This document shows positions 35,267-43,663 of a stretch of DNA of 64,000 nucleotides, one piece after another. The position numbers and the translations under genes are program-made. Position 1 is the first letter of the stretch. Each line of letters opens with the position of its first letter. Where the stretch lies: assembly GCA_040218415.1 (NCBI GenBank), contig JAVJRN010000081.1, positions 62,001 through 126,000 on the forward strand, in the 5' to 3' direction. The notes below the pieces were generated by a model. That model made no database searches and was not told where the DNA came from. It saw only the letters and a program-made list of their open reading frames with translations. This stretch comes from JAVJRN01 sp040218415 (GTDB lineage Bacteria; Bacteroidota; Bacteroidia; Cytophagales; Cyclobacteriaceae).

Positions 35267-36187
35267 ATGAGTCAACTACTTCATCACCATAAAAGCCAAA
35301 GAGCACTCACCACACTGGTAGAAAATCGTACGGTCTATAGTGCAGAGTATGCCGAACTCAATATTTTTGAAACTCATACATGTGCCGAAAAAGTATCCTT
35401 GACTTTTGACTTTCCAGTAATAGCGAGTATGCTCACTGGTAAGAAAGTCATGCATATTGAAGGGATTCCGTCTTTCGATTTTTTTCCAGGAGAATCAGTA
35501 GTGATGCCTACTAAAAAAGAAATGGTGATAGATTTTCCATTGGCCACAAAAGATGCCCCGACGCAATGTCTGGCATTGGGAATTGATTCTCAAAAAATTG
35601 GAGAAGTGGTAGACAAGTTTAATCGTAACGTGGCAATTGAAAATGAGAACAATCATTGGAATTTGGACGAATCGACGACTCACCTCATCAATAACACAGA
35701 CGTAAATCATCTTGTAGAAAGGCTTACCTATACTTTCACCAATTATGACAATACCTCAAAGGATGTCTTGCTGGATTTAATGATACAGGAGCTTATTGTT
35801 CGGTTACTTCAGACCAAGGCGAAATCATTGATTTTAGCCAATCCAAATGATGTTTTTAATGATACGAGGATAGGGACGGTTATCAAATACATCAAAGAGA
35901 ATTTAACCAATCGGGATATTTCTGTGGATCAATTGGCACAAAAGGCATGCATGAGTACGTCTCATTTTCATAAGCAGTTTAAAAATACGCTTGGTGTTTC
36001 TCCCATAGATTATATTAATGGGGAAAAAATCAAGTTTTCGAAAAAATTGATAAAAGAGGACAAGAATATCCGAATCTCAGAAGTGGCGTACAAGGCCGGC
36101 TTTAACAATGCCAGCTACTTCAACCGCCAATTTAAAAAAATGGAATTGATGACTCCCCACCAATTCAAAAACTCAATCGAAAAGTAA
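35267..36187 (+). CDS. AraC-family transcriptional regulator
   Basis: 306 residues. The N-terminal part (about 1-190) resembles the AraC_N ligand-binding domain (KVMHIEGIPSFDFFPGESVV). The C-terminal part is a double helix-turn-helix: ISVDQLAQKACMSTSHFHKQ (first) and IRISEVAYKAGFNNASYFNR (second), ending TPHQFKNS. Divergent placement next to an aldehyde dehydrogenase suggests it activates that gene when its inducer, perhaps an alcohol or aldehyde, is present. The repeats between the two genes are candidate sites. Confidence 0.94.
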   Translation: MSQLLHHHKSQRALTTLVENRTVYSAEYAELNIFETHTCAEKVSLTFDFPVIASMLTGKKVMHIEGIPSFDFFPGESVVMPTKKEMVIDFPLATKDAPTQCLALGIDSQKIGEVVDKFNRNVAIENENNHWNLDESTTHLINNTDVNHLVERLTYTFTNYDNTSKDVLLDLMIQELIVRLLQTKAKSLILANPNDVFNDTRIGTVIKYIKENLTNRDISVDQLAQKACMSTSHFHKQFKNTLGVSPIDYINGEKIKFSKKLIKEDKNIRISEVAYKAGFNNASYFNRQFKKMELMTPHQFKNSIEK

Positions 36188-36441
36188 AATTGTGGTAGGT
36201 TGCTTTTAAGGTATTATAAGAAAACAGAACGGTTGAATTGATATCCTTGGCTCAATATTTTTTAATCTAAAAACCAGTCTTGGACATTCTTGTACCAAGA
36301 CAAAGCTTTTTTATACTATTGAGTAAACATTATATCCCATAAAAGAGTCAAGCTTCCTAAGTTTTCAATGTTAAAGTTAGGTTGAGTATCGATTATTGTT
36401 TCATTAGCTTTGCTGCTTTTTACGGTTTAGCTGTTGGTTTA

Positions 36442-39400
36442 ATGGAATTGATAAGAGCATTTATTTACGAGTACGCAGGTCCTACAGTTATCTTAAAAGC
36501 TGAGGCGTTACATGCTGATGGACGAGTATATAAGCTGGATGACAAATCTGAAAACCTTGAAGTTTCATTCAATGCCAAGGTGCAAGGGGACAGTGGGATA
36601 TATGAGTGTAGGCTGCAACTAAAGAACAACGAGGCAGATTATTATTGTAGTTGTCCTTATAACTGGGGTGGTCCGTGTAAGCACATTGTTGCGGCTGCTC
36701 TTACTTTTGAAGCGCAAGCCAATAAACCTCAAAAAAAGTCGAGAGTAAAACCTAAAAAGAACGGAAAACACGATCCTATTCTCATAGATATAACCAATGG
36801 CATTGATCTTAGCTCTTTCGCAGTTTTTCCTTTCTTTCACAGCGCTATGCAGACCTGGAGCTGGTTATGTCAATTATTTGGCATTACAAAGGATACAGTA
36901 GAAGTTAAAGTATATGACAATCAAAGCAGACACCTGCCTCTTTTGGTTACCTTTAGGATTAGTCAAGATTTTAAATTCCTAGAAATTACCTCAAAACCAC
37001 CTTCTTCGGAAACAGAAGAAATGACGGTTCAGGAGTTAAAAGCACTTATCTTCATTGTAAAACATGGCTATTTCAATTCGTTACTTTTTAAAAACCCTGA
37101 ATATCTTGAAAAGGAGATCACCAGATTTGCTCAAAAGTTTGGTGTTGAGGATTTTGAGTTGAGTCGTGAAATTTTCAGATATGATGAGGATGATTTAAAT
37201 AATCCGATCAAAATAGATCCAGAATACCGAGGCATTTTGCCGATCTCAGAAAAGGGCATAGACCTGTCTGACTTAGTGGTGCCGAAACCTGCAAGTGAAA
37301 AGGAGGAAAGCTTATTGATCGTTCAAAAAAAAGACACCAAAGATGATCGTCAATTGTTCTTTTATTTGGAGAAGCAGACACATAATAACAATCACGGGAT
37401 TTTAACCATTACTCCATTTGTCTCAAGAATGAAAAGCAATGGGGACTTTTATAAAACAGGCTTCAAGGAATACAAAGAACTGACTTTATCCGATCAATTT
37501 GATGTTTCGGCAGAACAGGCCAACCTCATTGAGCTTTGTCGTAATACTGAACCCTATCAATTTTCCACACAATACAGTGGTCGAATCCGGAAAATAGACA
37601 CACAGGAAGCTGTCGAGCATTTTGTGTTACAAGAAAATCTTAAGCAAATAGAGGAACTGCTTGCCAAAATACAGCAACTTCAAGTCAGCCTTTATTACAT
37701 AGATCATCGGTACAGAAGTGTCAGGTTTCAACCAGAAGATCTGATTAAAACAGACGAGCTTCACTTGCAGTCAGAGGTGCATTTGGAAGTGACCTGTGAG
37801 GGCAAAATGGTATGCTTGGCACCTCGCGTCAAATCTATGAATGATCCAATTGGTGTTCCGCTTGTTGTGCTTCAAGCGATACATCCATTACTTTATGTGA
37901 TTGAGGGAGCAACATATCTTCTCAAAAAAATCAACGAAGCAGAGCTACTTTATCAGACTTTCAGAAAACACGGTCAATTGATGGTTCATCAATCGCAGTT
38001 TCATCCATTTTTTGACCAAGTCATACAGCCAATCGCTAACCAATACTCAGTAACCATAAAAGAATTGCCGCAAGACGTGAGTATGAAAAAACATAATCTT
38101 CAGTTTATGAAAAAAAGTATTTACCTCAAGGAGTTGGACAAATTCATATTGCTGATCCCGAGAGTAGAGTATGATGAGTTGGATGTTGATATTCTAGATA
38201 GTCATACCAACCCGATGGTTAAAATGGGGAATGATATAAATATTTATAATAGAGACTTTGAAGCTGAGAGCGAATTTTTGGAAGAAGTAAAAGGTCTCCA
38301 TGAGAAGTTTGCTCATGGAACCAATCAGAGCTTTTTAAGCTTAAATTTCGACGAGTTCATTGAAGATTACTGGTTTTTAAAATTGATGGAAAAAGCCAAA
38401 GCTTTGAACATAGAAGTTTATGGCTTTAATGAATTCAAAAAGTTTCAATTTTCTCCTTATACCCCCAACATACAAGTTGCAGGATCTAGCGAGCAGGATT
38501 GGTTTGATCTGGAGATACAAATCACGGTGGGTGATGAAAGAGTGGCTCTCAAAGACGTAAGAAAATCGATTTTAGCTAAAGAACAATTCATCAAACTCGG
38601 CAATGGTAAACTCGCGGTTTTACCCGAAGAATGGCTGAAAAGACTGGAAAAATATCTGAGAGTTGGGAAAATCGACAATGACAATATTCAAATCAGCAAA
38701 CTCCGCTTCAACGTACTCGATGAGTTGTTTGATGAGCTCAATACCCCAGCACTGGCAATGGAAATAGCTGAGAAAAAGCAGAAACTTCAGCAATACCAAA
38801 AGATTCAGGAAAATGCTTTACCAGAAATCAATGCGAGTTTGAGAGACTACCAGGTCGATGGCTATAATTGGCTTCATTTCTTACATGAGTTTGGCTGGGG
38901 CGGAATATTGGCTGATGATATGGGGCTTGGGAAAACCTTGCAAATGATTACTTTTCTGAAATCCTTGGTAGATAGAGGCATGTCCAACCACTTGGTAGTC
39001 GTTCCTACTAGCTTGTTGTTCAACTGGGAAAACGAGATTAACAAGTTTTGTCCATCACTGAAATATCACATCTACTATGGATCCGACAGAGAAAAAAATC
39101 CTGATTGGAGTGAGTATGATTTGGTCATTACTACCTACGGTCTATTGGTTTCAGATGCTAAACTGCTCAGCAAAAGAGAGTTTGGATATATTGTCCTTGA
39201 TGAATCTCAAGCAATTAAAAATCCAACCTCCAAGCGATTTAAAGCCTCGGTAATTCTAAAGGCCAAAAATCGGATAGTCATGACAGGTACGCCTATAGAA
39301 AATAATACTTTTGACTTATTTGCCCAAATGTCTTTTGTGAATCCCGGGCTTTTTATCAATGCTGAAAGCTTTAAGAAAAACTATTCTTCACCCATTGATA

Positions 39401-40221
39401 AACATGGAAATCAGCAAGTGGCGGCTGAATTAAGTAAAATGATAAGTCCTTTTATTTTGCGCCGTACCAAAGAGCATGTAGCGCAAGAATTGCCAGAGAA
39501 AACCGAAGACGTGATCTACTGCCAAATGGACAAAGCCCAACGAAAAGTCTATGACGCCTATCGCAATCAATATAGAAATGAAATTCTCGGGTTGATAGAA
39601 GACAATAACTTCGAGTCGTCTAGTTTGCACGTACTACAAGCACTCATGAAGCTGCGACAAATATGCAACTCACCAGCGTTACTCAGCGATCAAGAAAACT
39701 ATGGGAACGATTCGGTCAAAATCAAAGAGCTTATTCGTCACATAGAAGAAAAAACAGGTCATCACAAATTGTTGATTTTCTCTCAATTTGTGGGAATGCT
39801 AGGTCTTATTCGGAAAGAACTGGACAAACTGGATATTACCCATAGCTACTTGGACGGGAAAACCAACCAGAAAATGCGTAAAGAAGCTGTGGATCAGTTT
39901 CAGAATAATGAAGAAACCCGAGTTTTCCTCATTAGTCTCAAAGCAGGAGGAACGGGACTCAACCTTACTGCCGCCGATTATGTGTATATCGTAGATCCGT
40001 GGTGGAATCCCGCTGTGGAAAATCAAGCTATTGACCGTTGTTATCGTATCGGACAGGATAAGAAAGTGATTGCCTATCGCATGATTTGCTTGGATACTCT
40101 GGAAGAAAAAATCATGAAATTAAAGGAGAAAAAGCAAACAGTAGCTGACTCCATTATTCATACCGATGAAAATATTTCCAAACAAATCAGCCAAGACGAT
40201 TTGATGTACTTGCTTTCTTAA
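36442..40221 (+). CDS. SWIM zinc-finger SNF2/SWI2-family helicase
   Basis: About 1259 residues from the chosen ATG; a TTG frame extends 20 codons further, but the family N-terminus (FIYEYAGPTVILKA) fits this ATG. A SWIM motif CxCx7CxH lies at 69-81 (CSCPYNWGGPCKH). The C-terminal 450 residues form a SNF2 ATPase: Walker A in DDMGLGKT (about 825-832), DESQ box (DESQAIKN), TGTPIENN, and motif VI (QAIDRCYRIGQ). The long middle region has no recognised domain. Such proteins remodel or translocate along DNA, and in bacteria are tied to transcription or genome upkeep; the actual partner is unknown. It is transcribed alone. Confidence 0.95.
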   Translation: MELIRAFIYEYAGPTVILKAEALHADGRVYKLDDKSENLEVSFNAKVQGDSGIYECRLQLKNNEADYYCSCPYNWGGPCKHIVAAALTFEAQANKPQKKSRVKPKKNGKHDPILIDITNGIDLSSFAVFPFFHSAMQTWSWLCQLFGITKDTVEVKVYDNQSRHLPLLVTFRISQDFKFLEITSKPPSSETEEMTVQELKALIFIVKHGYFNSLLFKNPEYLEKEITRFAQKFGVEDFELSREIFRYDEDDLNNPIKIDPEYRGILPISEKGIDLSDLVVPKPASEKEESLLIVQKKDTKDDRQLFFYLEKQTHNNNHGILTITPFVSRMKSNGDFYKTGFKEYKELTLSDQFDVSAEQANLIELCRNTEPYQFSTQYSGRIRKIDTQEAVEHFVLQENLKQIEELLAKIQQLQVSLYYIDHRYRSVRFQPEDLIKTDELHLQSEVHLEVTCEGKMVCLAPRVKSMNDPIGVPLVVLQAIHPLLYVIEGATYLLKKINEAELLYQTFRKHGQLMVHQSQFHPFFDQVIQPIANQYSVTIKELPQDVSMKKHNLQFMKKSIYLKELDKFILLIPRVEYDELDVDILDSHTNPMVKMGNDINIYNRDFEAESEFLEEVKGLHEKFAHGTNQSFLSLNFDEFIEDYWFLKLMEKAKALNIEVYGFNEFKKFQFSPYTPNIQVAGSSEQDWFDLEIQITVGDERVALKDVRKSILAKEQFIKLGNGKLAVLPEEWLKRLEKYLRVGKIDNDNIQISKLRFNVLDELFDELNTPALAMEIAEKKQKLQQYQKIQENALPEINASLRDYQVDGYNWLHFLHEFGWGGILADDMGLGKTLQMITFLKSLVDRGMSNHLVVVPTSLLFNWENEINKFCPSLKYHIYYGSDREKNPDWSEYDLVITTYGLLVSDAKLLSKREFGYIVLDESQAIKNPTSKRFKASVILKAKNRIVMTGTPIENNTFDLFAQMSFVNPGLFINAESFKKNYSSPIDKHGNQQVAAELSKMISPFILRRTKEHVAQELPEKTEDVIYCQMDKAQRKVYDAYRNQYRNEILGLIEDNNFESSSLHVLQALMKLRQICNSPALLSDQENYGNDSVKIKELIRHIEEKTGHHKLLIFSQFVGMLGLIRKELDKLDITHSYLDGKTNQKMRKEAVDQFQNNEETRVFLISLKAGGTGLNLTAADYVYIVDPWWNPAVENQAIDRCYRIGQDKKVIAYRMICLDTLEEKIMKLKEKKQTVADSIIHTDENISKQISQDDLMYLLS

Positions 40222-40288
40222 ATATTAAGACAAAGAGTAATTAAGGGAAAAACGGATAATAAGTGGCTTTTTTGGTACCAGTCACCTA

Positions 40289-40549
40289 TTAAAGCATACC
40301 TAAAAATCCGATTATGGAAATAAGGCCAACGACTGTTCCTGTAAATATCGCAGATTTAAGCTTTATCTCTTTTTGGGATCGTTGATTCTTGATTGACAAA
40401 AGTTCGTCGTACAAAGCCAAGGATATTTGGTAATTGCAAGCCGGTGGATTAATGAATTTATTCTCCTCCATTACCTGAAATGGATGTTTCCGGGTATTCA
40501 GTTGAAAACTCTGGTTTCCGTGTCTTGTTGTTCCTATTCCTTCTGACAT
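40289..40549 (-). CDS. Small protein with C-terminal membrane helix
   Basis: 86 residues. A polar N-terminal half, a short helical stretch (ISLALYDELLSIKNQRSQKE), and one hydrophobic C-terminal segment (AIFTGTVVGLISIIGFLGML), the layout of a tail-anchored protein. No family is recognised. The start MSEGIGTTRHG is preceded by AT-rich sequence. It converges with the SNF2 gene 68 bp away. Coding seems likely from the length, the pattern and the lack of competing frames. Confidence 0.55.
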   Translation of the reverse strand: MSEGIGTTRHGNQSFQLNTRKHPFQVMEENKFINPPACNYQISLALYDELLSIKNQRSQKEIKLKSAIFTGTVVGLISIIGFLGML

Positions 40550-40972
40550 TTAATGATATACGAATTTTTAGATAAATGGATGCTCAAATTTCACCAAGGT
40601 CTTTCTCTAAGTTTATTTGAAAATTCAAATTCAAATGGTGAGGAGAGTTTTGCTAGCGTCATTCCTTCGCCGCAGCAGTCCCGTCAGAAATGATTTCACG
40701 CTGAGTAAGGAGGTATGTGCTTAAGGTCGCGCTAAGTCCGTATATTTATATATATGCAGGATAGTGTTGATTAGAAAGAACACTCGCGGAATGAATAGCT
40801 TTAGAGGCCTTGCATCCATTGGACAATTAGATAAATTGTGTGCAGCCTCATCGTCGTTGGAGTAAGTGAAACATACATTCTCCATTGAATTTTGAATAGA
40901 TTGATTTATAATCAGGAAGATCAAGTATTTTGATCTGACGATAATTCTTGAAAAAGGAAAGCAGAACACAAA
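40550..40972. other. Gap of about 420 bp, no supported gene
   Basis: A minus-strand frame at 40721-40969 has no recognisable feature. Just before the DUF2007 frame there is a small inverted repeat (GATCAA / TTGATC near 40918-40934). Confidence 0.4.
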
Positions 40973-41191
40973 ACGGTAAAAGTATTTTCGGGTACAGAAT
41001 TAGAAGTAAACCTGCTGCAGGATGAACTTAAGCAGATCGGAATATTTGGCAGAAGTCAAAATGAAAGTAATTCTGGAATAATGGCCGGCTTTTTTGGAGG
41101 AGGCCCATTTGCAGTTGATTTTTTTATCTACGAATCGGACTTAAAAGAAGCGGGATCACTGATTAAAGCCTTTAGTCAACGAAATATATAA
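40973..41191 (+). CDS. DUF2007-domain protein with apparent ACG start (possibly a start-codon mutant)
   Basis: The frame from 40973 to TAA reads VKVFSGTELEVNLLQDELKQ, then IGIFGRSQNESNSG, MAGFFGGGPFAVDFFIYESD, then LKEAGSLIKAF. This matches the DUF2007 fold (putative signal-transducing, about 70 residues) with VxVFxGxExExxLLxxxLxxxGI and the closing V-(D/Q)-(F/V)-F-(I/V) strand. No ATG, GTG or TTG lies between the upstream in-frame stop (40949-40951) and the domain start; the codon just before VKVF is ACG, one base from ATG, and an AAAGGAAAG purine run precedes it by 10-15 bases. It is either started at ACG, or a recently inactivated gene. The body shows no stop or frameshift. Confidence 0.6.
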   Translation, partial: TVKVFSGTELEVNLLQDELKQIGIFGRSQNESNSGIMAGFFGGGPFAVDFFIYESDLKEAGSLIKAFSQRNI

Positions 41192-41867
41192 GATCATTTT
41201 TCAAACCGAAGTTAATAGCTCTGATAAGGCAACAAGTCATCTTACTTAGGTATAAAATGCCTTAATACGCAGGCTAGTTCGTGTCTCACGACAATGGATT
41301 TTAGCACGTCGTTTTTCCTTCTAAAACTGATAATCTGGAAGTCATATGTCAACACATTTTTCCTTCCTGATAAATGTCATCAAAAAATATTGGTGTTAGG
41401 TGTAATCCAAATTTTAAATATCAAAACTCAGAAGGGTTGGTCAGCCATATTCGAGGTAAAAGTCCAAGCCGTTCCACTAAGGTTCGATTTATAGCGATGT
41501 AAATCCTTCAATAATTTCATTTGATTCGCGGATTCAAGTTATACCGTGCAAAATGGTTTTTTGAGCAAATATTAATCATTGAGAGACTCGGAACTTTAAT
41601 CATAAACCCACAGAATAATTCATTTTTCCCTCCCACATCTCACCACTTTAGTAGTAGATCATTTGAGTTCCCCCACAATACGCCACCATGCTTCATAACA
41701 GGTGGTTTTTCATCAAATTAATCCTTTAAACTAGTCATTATTAAAGTCTAGGCCTGAACAACTTACGTTATCAATGGTATGCTATAGACTATAAAACCTT
41801 GTTTTTAGTCGATTAATGCATTTTTTATATTTTTTGGTAAATTGTGTTTCAAAGTGGGGGGCTGTGG
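41192..41867. other. Gap of about 680 bp ahead of the dcw cluster
   Basis: No supported gene. A frame at 41294-41494 has no motif. A small hairpin (CCACC 41683 / GGTGG 41701, then five T) may be a weak terminator. Confidence 0.4.
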
Positions 41868-41897
41868 TTGGATATGTCAATCTTTTTCCTACATTTG
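41868..41897 (+). promoter_or_regulatory. Main promoter of the dcw cluster
   Basis: TTG at 41868-41870, a spacer of 19 bases, and a perfect TACATTTG at 41890-41897, 30 bases before the mraZ ATG: an exact match to the Bacteroidota promoter. GTGG-rich blocks flank it (AAAGTGGGGGG at about 41851, TGTGG just before the TTG, AGTGGTGG after the -7), resembling the G-rich repeats that MraZ binds upstream of its own gene in other bacteria; the latter point is inference. Confidence 0.7.
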
Positions 41898-41927
41898 TAG
41901 TGGTGGTTTATATTTTTCAAAGCTCAA

Positions 41928-42371
41928 ATGGCTTTTTTTACAAGCGAGTATGAGTGTAAGTTGGATACCAAAGGCAGGTTAGTTTTACCTGCAAAGTTTA
42001 AGGCTAATCTGCCTGAGGTCTCCACTACAGAACTCGTCATCCGTAAAGGATTCGAGTCGTCTTTAATCCTGTATCCAATGTTAGAATACAAAAAGATACA
42101 TGCCAGGATAAATGCGCTCAATGAGTTCGATGAAGAGCAACGAAAATTAAAACGCAATTTTTTCAGGAGTATCGCTGAGGTAGGGTTGGATAGTGCAGGA
42201 CGAATATTGTTACCCAAAGCCATGCTCGCTCATGCTAAGCTTGAAAAAGACGCATTACTGATAGGTATGGGCAATTATATTGAAATGTGGAATCCTGAAG
42301 TATTTGAAGAACAACAAATAGAAGATTCCTCGGAATACTCCAATTTGGCTCAGAAGTATCTGGTCGAATAA
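41928..42371 (+). CDS. mraZ: Transcriptional regulator MraZ
   Basis: 147 residues, two AbrB-like repeats as usual: FTSEYECKLDTKGRLVLPAK at the N-terminus and EVGLDSAGRILLPKAML in the second half. MraZ binds DNA upstream of its own gene and controls the dcw operon in other bacteria. It is the first gene of the cluster and its stop overlaps the rsmH ATG (TAATG). Likely self-controlled through the promoter at 41868-41897. Confidence 0.97.
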   Translation: MAFFTSEYECKLDTKGRLVLPAKFKANLPEVSTTELVIRKGFESSLILYPMLEYKKIHARINALNEFDEEQRKLKRNFFRSIAEVGLDSAGRILLPKAMLAHAKLEKDALLIGMGNYIEMWNPEVFEEQQIEDSSEYSNLAQKYLVE

Positions 42372-43288
42372 TGAGTGCCTATCATACGCCTGTCCTCTTT
42401 AAGCAGTGTATTGATGCACTGGAAATAAAGCCGGACGGTACTTATATAGATGTTACGTTCGGTGGTGGTGGTCATTCCCGAGGAATCCTAGAAAAACTTA
42501 CGACAGGAAAATTATATGCATTTGATCAGGATCTTGATGCTGAGAAAAATGCACAGGCATTGAGCAAAGAGCTTGATGAGCAACGTTCTTTTATATTTAT
42601 TGATTCCAATTTCAGAAATCTGAAAAGGTTTATGAAGTTTCATGGAGAAACACAGGTGGATGGTATTCTGGCTGATTTGGGAGTTTCGTCACATCAGTTT
42701 GATGAGGGAAGTCGAGGGTTTTCCACCCGATTTGATGGAGAGCTGGATATGCGAATGGATCAGAAAGCCAAGATCAGTGCGGTAGATATCGTCAATGATT
42801 ACGAGGAGGCTGATTTGGTTCATTTATTAAGTGCGTATGGCGAAGTGAAAAATGCACGCACGTTGGCACGTACGATTGTTCTTGCTCGTCAGCATAAGAT
42901 TCAGACCAATAAAGACTTGAAAGAGGTTGTGTTAAAAAATGCTCCGAGAGGGAGAGAATATAAATATCTCGCGCAGGTTTTTCAAGCCATTCGAATCGAA
43001 GTAAATGATGAGATGGCCGCCTTGCATGAGTTTTTGGAACAAACGGAGGAAGTGATTAAGCCCGGCGGTAAGTTGGTGGTGATGAGTTATCACTCACTAG
43101 AAGACAGGCCAGTTAAAAACTACCTCAATACTGGGAATATTAAAGGAAAAATGGAAAAGGATTTTTTCGGACATGAAATAAGGCCTTTTAAACCTTTGAC
43201 AAGAAAACCGATCATTCCGGATGAGGAAGAAATAGATAAAAATAGAAGAGCACGAAGTGCAAAATTGAGAATAGCAGAAAGAATATAA
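42371..43288 (+). CDS. rsmH: 16S rRNA (cytosine(1402)-N4)-methyltransferase RsmH
   Basis: 305 residues; N4-methylates C1402 in the ribosomal P site using S-adenosylmethionine. The N-terminal YHTPVLFKQCI, SAM-binding DVTFGGGGHSRGIL, GILADLGVSSHQFD, GFSTRFDGELDMRMD, and the C-terminal VMSYHSLEDRPVKNY are all family marks. As in most bacteria it sits second in the dcw cluster, translationally coupled to mraZ by a one-base overlap. Confidence 0.98.
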   Translation: MSAYHTPVLFKQCIDALEIKPDGTYIDVTFGGGGHSRGILEKLTTGKLYAFDQDLDAEKNAQALSKELDEQRSFIFIDSNFRNLKRFMKFHGETQVDGILADLGVSSHQFDEGSRGFSTRFDGELDMRMDQKAKISAVDIVNDYEEADLVHLLSAYGEVKNARTLARTIVLARQHKIQTNKDLKEVVLKNAPRGREYKYLAQVFQAIRIEVNDEMAALHEFLEQTEEVIKPGGKLVVMSYHSLEDRPVKNYLNTGNIKGKMEKDFFGHEIRPFKPLTRKPIIPDEEEIDKNRRARSAKLRIAERI

Positions 43289-43300
43289 AACAAATAGATT

Positions 43301-43663
43301 GTGGCTAATAATACGTACAAAATACCAGGTAAAACGACTTCAGAGGGATTCTTTTCTTTGGTAGAAAAGTTTTTGCGTATAGACCAATCGCTTTCTCAGG
43401 TGATTCATGTCCGTTTTTTGCCACAGATAATGTTCGTCTGTGTCGTATCATTATTCTATATCGGCAACCGTCACTGGGCAGAGAAAAAAATCAGAAATAT
43501 TCATCAGCTCGAAATTCAGGTTCAGGATCTGCGGGCAGATTATACCACTCTAAAGGCAAATTATAAGTTTTCCAGCAAACAATCAGAAGTGGCGAAGCAA
43601 GCCCAAAAGCTCGGCTTATACGAAAGCGATGTGCCACCTTATAAAATCATTGCCCAAGAATGA
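43301..43663 (+). CDS. ftsL: Cell division protein FtsL (Bacteroidota type)
   Basis: 120 residues: a cytoplasmic N-terminus of about 45, a single membrane helix (LPQIMFVCVVSLFYIG), and a periplasmic coiled coil (KKIRNIHQLEIQVQDLRADY). Size, topology and place between rsmH and ftsI identify FtsL, which links FtsQ to the FtsW-FtsI synthase. Sequence conservation of FtsL is low, so the call leans on context. The start is GTG, 12 bp after rsmH; the stop overlaps ftsI by 4 bp (ATGA). Confidence 0.88.
   Translation: MANNTYKIPGKTTSEGFFSLVEKFLRIDQSLSQVIHVRFLPQIMFVCVVSLFYIGNRHWAEKKIRNIHQLEIQVQDLRADYTTLKANYKFSSKQSEVAKQAQKLGLYESDVPPYKIIAQE

Noticed and set aside
40721..40969. Minus-strand frame of 82 codons before the DUF2007 gene
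   Set aside because: No recognisable domain, promoter or sensible composition.
41470..41495. Possible tRNA-like T-loop (GGTTCGATT)
   Set aside because: No matching acceptor, D or anticodon arms were found around it.
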